Below are positions 5,524 to 8,696 of a DNA stretch of 8,696 bases, piece by piece; within the stretch, counting starts at the first letter, position 1, and each line of letters opens with the position of its first letter. The translations under genes were made by a program, and so were the position numbers. Source of the DNA: Salegentibacter sp. (lineage in GTDB: Bacteria; Bacteroidota; Bacteroidia; Flavobacteriales; Flavobacteriaceae); the NCBI GenBank assembly GCA_024635815.1, contig JAGXIG010000026.1, positions 1 to 8,696 of the forward strand. The letters run 5' to 3'. The notes below the pieces were generated by a model. The model did not search any database. It saw only the letters and a list, made by a program, of their open reading frames with translations, and was not told the origin of the DNA.

Positions 5524-5539
5524 TAGGCTATAAAGCCTA
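5524..5539. repeat. Small hairpin next to the rnr stop codon
   Basis: TAGGCT (5524-5529) and AGCCTA (5534-5539) form a 6-bp stem with a 4-base loop, one base from the rnr stop. No U-run follows on the minus strand, so it is more likely an RNA 3'-end stabiliser or chance than a full terminator. Confidence 0.35.
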
Positions 5540-5540
5540 T

Positions 5541-7730
5541 TTATTCTTCCTTTTTACCGATTAAAGTAAAATCAAGATGCCTTTTCACTAAATCGGCATT
5601 TTTCACTTTTACAATCACTTCGTCACCTAGCTGATAAGCCTTTTTAGTCTTTCTGCCTACAATTGCATAATTTTCGGCATCAAAATCATAATGATCGCCT
5701 TTTATGTCACGCAAGCGAATCATTCCTTCACATTTATTCTCTACAATTTCCACAAAAATTCCGAAGTCTGTTACCCCTGAAATCACCCCAATAAATTCCC
5801 TATCCTGGTGATCTATCATAAATTTCACCTGCATATACTTAATAGAATCCCTTTCAGCATTTGTAGAAAGATTTTCCATTTGGCTGGAGTGGTGACATTT
5901 TTCTTCGTATTCGTCTTCTTTTGCGGAAGGTTGATTATCTAAATAACGCTGCAATAAACGGTGCACCATTACATCTGGATATCTTCTAATTGGTGAGGTA
6001 AAATGAGAGTAATAATCGAAAGCTAAACCGTAGTGTCCAATATTTTCAGTACCGTAATAAGCTTTGCTCATGGTTCTAATGGCAAGCGTATCTATTAAAT
6101 TTTGCTCTTTTTTACCCTGAACATCCTGAAGCAATTGGTTTAAAGAAGAAGAAACGGTCTTCCTGTTTTTAAGGTTCAATCCGTGTCCAAACCTGGAAAC
6201 CAGGCTATTTAACGAGACCAGTTTTTCTTCATCAGGCTCGTCGTGACAACGGTAAATAAAGGTTTTCTTTTCATCTCGTTTTCCTATGAATTCGGCCACT
6301 TTTCGGTTAGCTAAAAGCATAAATTCTTCAATCAGCTTATTGGCGTCTTTGGCAGTTTTAAAGTAAACACCAATCGGTTCGTTCTCTTCATCCAGTTGAA
6401 ATTTAACTTCAACTTTATCAAAGGAAATAGCACCCTGACGCATTCTAGATGAACGCATCTTTTTTGCCATTTTATTCATAGTCAATACGGCCTCAACTAT
6501 TTCGTCTTTAACCGTATAAGCTTTATCCTGAATAGAAACCTCTTCTGGAATTTCTCCTTTTTCAGTTTCAATTATTTGCTGAGCTTCTTCGTAGGCAAAC
6601 CGGGCATCAGAATAAGTAACGGTTCTACCGAACCATTCGTTAACTACTTTTGTATTCTTATCTATTTCAAAAACTGCTGAAAACGTATACTTTTCTTCGT
6701 TTGGTCTCAAAGAACAAGCATTGTTGGAAAGTACTTCGGGCAACATTGGCACCACGCGATCTACCAGGTAAACCGAAGTTGCACGTTCGTAAGCTTCGTC
6801 GTCTAGAATAGTACCGGGTTGCAGGTAATGCGCAACATCGGCAATATGAATCCCAATTTCAACATTTCCGCTATTCAGTTTGCGAAAACTCAAGGCATCA
6901 TCAAAATCCTTTGCGTCTGCAGGATCTATGGTAAATGTTAACACATCACGCATATCGCGACGTCTTTTGATTTCTTCTGGATGAATAGAAGTATCTATTT
7001 GATCGGCAAAATCTTCTATTTCTTTCGGAAACTCATGGGGTAAACCATATTGTGCCAGAATAGAATGAATCTCGGTATTATGCTCTCCAGGAGTACCTAA
7101 AACCTGAACGACTTTTCCAAAGGGAGAATCGGCTCTTTCCGGCCATTCTTCAATTTCAACAACTACTTTATCGCCGTTTTTAGCCTCACCCATTTTGTTC
7201 TTTTGAACAAAAACATCGGTATACATTTTTGGATCGCCTATCACTACAAAACCAAAATCTTTTTGCATTTGAAGAACACCAACAAATTCGGTTCTTTTTC
7301 GCTTTAAAATTTGAGTTACTTCTCCTTCAGATTTTTTATTTCGCTTTCGATTGTAGATGTAAATTTCTACTTCATCACCGTTAAAGGCAGTATTTAAATC
7401 CTTGGGCGATATAAAAACATCATCATCCAATTCATCTACCAAAGCATAGGCATAACCTTTTGTGGTCATATCTATCACTGCACGGTAATAATCGTTGCTT
7501 TTCCTACTTATTTTAAATTTTCCGCGTTCCTCTTCCTCAATCTGCTTTTTTGCGGCTAACTGAGCTAATTTTTTAATAATATTATTTCTGCTTGTAGCAT
7601 CATTAACACCAAGTTTAGCGGCAATTTGCTTATGATTAAAGGTTTTTCCAGGTTCCTTTCTAAGGATATCTGTAATACTTTTGGAAAGATCACCCTGGTG
7701 TTGGGATTTATTTTTATTCTTTTTACTCAT
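5541..7730 (-). CDS. rnr: Ribonuclease R
   Basis: Processive 3'-5' exoribonuclease of the RNB (RNase II) family, which degrades structured RNA, acts in rRNA and tRNA quality control and helps in trans-translation. The 729 residues show the full domain order: a winged helix (about 15-75), two cold-shock/OB domains (about 80-215), the RNB catalytic core (about 255-595) and an S1 domain (about 645-725). The metal-binding aspartates lie in IDPADAKDFDDAL: Asp269, 275, 277 and 278 match E. coli RNase R 272, 278, 280 and 281. The RNB signature HFTSPIRRYPD is at 576-586. Unlike E. coli there is only a short basic tail (GKKEE); the lysine-rich part is at the N-terminus (SKKNKNK). It starts at the ATG at 7730 with no Shine-Dalgarno. 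No full TAnnTTTG box is found upstream; TAATTTTA about 20 bases before the ATG is the nearest. Confidence 0.97.
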   Translation of the reverse strand: MSKKNKNKSQHQGDLSKSITDILRKEPGKTFNHKQIAAKLGVNDATSRNNIIKKLAQLAAKKQIEEEERGKFKISRKSNDYYRAVIDMTTKGYAYALVDELDDDVFISPKDLNTAFNGDEVEIYIYNRKRNKKSEGEVTQILKRKRTEFVGVLQMQKDFGFVVIGDPKMYTDVFVQKNKMGEAKNGDKVVVEIEEWPERADSPFGKVVQVLGTPGEHNTEIHSILAQYGLPHEFPKEIEDFADQIDTSIHPEEIKRRRDMRDVLTFTIDPADAKDFDDALSFRKLNSGNVEIGIHIADVAHYLQPGTILDDEAYERATSVYLVDRVVPMLPEVLSNNACSLRPNEEKYTFSAVFEIDKNTKVVNEWFGRTVTYSDARFAYEEAQQIIETEKGEIPEEVSIQDKAYTVKDEIVEAVLTMNKMAKKMRSSRMRQGAISFDKVEVKFQLDEENEPIGVYFKTAKDANKLIEEFMLLANRKVAEFIGKRDEKKTFIYRCHDEPDEEKLVSLNSLVSRFGHGLNLKNRKTVSSSLNQLLQDVQGKKEQNLIDTLAIRTMSKAYYGTENIGHYGLAFDYYSHFTSPIRRYPDVMVHRLLQRYLDNQPSAKEDEYEEKCHHSSQMENLSTNAERDSIKYMQVKFMIDHQDREFIGVISGVTDFGIFVEIVENKCEGMIRLRDIKGDHYDFDAENYAIVGRKTKKAYQLGDEVIVKVKNADLVKRHLDFTLIGKKEE

Positions 7731-7962
7731 TTCAATATTTAAAGTATAAAATTACGGCTTCTGTGTTACATGAGCTCTATTTGCAATTAAAGTTTTGTTA
7801 AGCGCCTTAAAAATTATTCTCTTACAAAAAATTTTCACAATTAATTAACATAATTTTCTTAATGGGTAAAAACCCCTGTTTTTTGTCACTTAAAAATAAA
7901 AGCACTTCTAAATCTTAATTTTTTCATAATTTTAATTTAAAGTTTCCGGTTCATTTTATTTC

Positions 7963-7970
7963 CATCTTTG
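7963..7970 (+). promoter_or_regulatory. Candidate -7 box (CATCTTTG) before the small membrane ORF
   Basis: CATCTTTG matches TAnnTTTG at 5 of its 6 fixed positions (C for the first T). It would start transcription near 7974-7977, about 20 bases before the ATG. Upstream TTTCC (7943-7947) is a poor -33. The fit supports, but does not prove, that the following reading frame is transcribed. Confidence 0.4.
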
Positions 7971-7994
7971 TAAGAGTTCGTTTATCAGGTTACT

Positions 7995-8177
7995 ATGGAT
8001 AAAGCTAAAAAAATATCACTTTTATTCTTTGCTATTTTCCTTCTAGGGTTGATAGTTTTTATAGCATCAATAAATATTTCCCTAAATAAAAAAAGCCAGG
8101 TAAACCTTAAATCAGCTCAGCTTTATATGGAACACAGCATGAGTTATTCAGAAGAAACAGTATATTATTTAAATTAG
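7995..8177 (+). CDS. Hypothetical small single-span membrane protein
   Basis: A 60-residue frame that I do not recognise. It begins with a basic MDKAKK, has one strong hydrophobic segment at 8-27 (ISLLFFAIFLLGLIVFIASI), then a polar, lysine-containing region and a tyrosine-rich end (EETVYYLN). The layout fits an N-in membrane anchor with about 30 residues outside, or an uncleaved signal anchor; there is no lipobox cysteine. A near-consensus promoter box lies 25 bases before the ATG, and there is no overlapping gene. Stop codons follow at once in the same frame, so it is not the start of a longer open gene. It could be a genuine small protein or the remaining N-terminus of a decayed membrane gene. 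No neighbour on the plus strand hints at function. Confidence 0.5.
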   Translation: MDKAKKISLLFFAIFLLGLIVFIASINISLNKKSQVNLKSAQLYMEHSMSYSEETVYYLN

Positions 8178-8696
8178 ATTTAAAATACTGTATTTCAATT
8201 TTTTACATTTATATTTTTCTGAATAAAAAACCTGTAAAAGTAAAAACAGAAGTATTTTATTTCCAGACTTTTATATTTCTTACAATTCGATTTTAAAAAT
8301 CCAAAGCTCAGAATTCAAATTTAGAAGATCGTAGTCAATGTTATTAACATTATATATAATTATCTTTTTTTCTTCTTTTTATAAAAATTAAAAATGATGA
8401 TGATTATAGTCTGTTAACTTATAGAACAATTTTTTTTAGTTTTTTTTGGTTTTTAAGTTAGCTTGATTTGATAACAACTTATTAACATACTTCTTAGGTT
8501 CTAAAAGCTTGAGAACCTAAGCATTTTAATATTTACTTAACAAAAGTTAATAATCCAATCTTAATATCTAATCGGGATAATTGGAAAATAAATTACTGTT
8601 TACAACCTGTTTTTATATGCTGATAACTTCCCTAAAAATAACCGACTTATTATTTGATTTACTCAGAGATATTTTGCTATTAAAATTTAAATCGAA
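8178..8696. other. AT-rich stretch without recognisable genes
   Basis: About 520 bases up to the window edge with no credible reading frame on either strand and dense stops. It contains the 10-bp hairpin at 8493-8521, a 12-bp AT palindrome ATTATATATAAT at 8349-8360, and the decamer TTATTAACAT twice (8341-8350 and 8479-8488). Long T-runs occur at 8431-8455. I see no tRNA, rRNA, transposon end or CRISPR repeat. It may be the upstream or downstream region of a gene beyond the window. Confidence 0.6.
8493..8521 (+). terminator. 10-bp perfect hairpin, probable plus-strand terminator
   Basis: CTTAGGTTCT (8493-8502) and AGAACCTAAG (8512-8521) are exact reverse complements with a 9-base loop, followed on the plus strand by CATTTTAATATTT. 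The stem has more GC than its surroundings. No U-tract follows on the minus strand. It could end a transcript coming from the small membrane gene, with a 3' UTR of about 315 bases, or an unannotated RNA; an operator is also possible. Confidence 0.45.

Noticed and set aside
7864..7876. GGGTAAAAACCC mini-hairpin followed by T-run, possible plus-strand terminator
   Set aside because: Only a 4-bp stem, and there is no plus-strand gene upstream of it; too weak to call.
8316..8323. Minus-strand TAAATTTG box
   Set aside because: Matches TAnnTTTG but has no -33 at proper spacing and no minus-strand gene downstream; expected by chance in AT-rich DNA.
7837..8490. Cluster of TTAACA-type words that might suggest DnaA boxes or an origin
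   Set aside because: None matches TTATCCACA closely, and no dnaA, dnaN or plasmid replication gene is nearby; the words are common in AT-rich sequence.

Overview
The window looks like a housekeeping stretch of chromosome from a marine-type flavobacterium (Bacteroidota, Flavobacteriaceae; the proteins resemble those I associate with Gramella, Salegentibacter and Zunongwangia). Three things point there. The DNA is AT-rich, with long AT-only spacers. There are no Shine-Dalgarno sequences in front of genes, while several genes and the tRNA are preceded by the Bacteroidota -7 promoter box TAnnTTTG. The gene set is also typical: a YtxH / holin-like / DUF6327 trio, a head-GIN (DUF2807) protein and a glutaminyl-tRNA synthetase. 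The genus is an inference from protein style, not from a search.

Layout: positions 1-36 hold a perfect 15-bp hairpin that ends a three-gene minus-strand operon (654-1028 YtxH, 293-643 holin-like, 54-287 DUF6327-like), driven by a good promoter at 1062-1069. Next, still on the minus strand, is glnS (1168-2844), with its own promoter about 100 bp upstream and a leader that can fold on itself. Diverging from it on the plus strand is folB (dihydroneopterin aldolase), whose real start is most likely the TTG at 3169. tRNA-Cys(GCA) follows at 3668-3738 with its own promoter and terminator. From 3888 to 7730 three minus-strand genes follow: rnr (RNase R), then after a 252-bp spacer with several inverted repeats a secreted head-GIN protein, then a LysE-type exporter. 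The last kilobase is AT-rich and holds only one small membrane-protein reading frame on the plus strand (7995-8177) and a 10-bp perfect hairpin (8493-8521).

Functionally this is core metabolism and information processing: tRNA charging, folate synthesis, tRNA-Cys and RNA decay. It is flanked by small envelope proteins of poorly known function. I see no phage, transposon, CRISPR, toxin-antitoxin or defence module. I do not see convincing evidence of a new system. The least explained parts are the YtxH/holin/DUF6327 operon, the glnS leader, paired palindromes at the lysE-type promoter, and the 7995-8696 tail.
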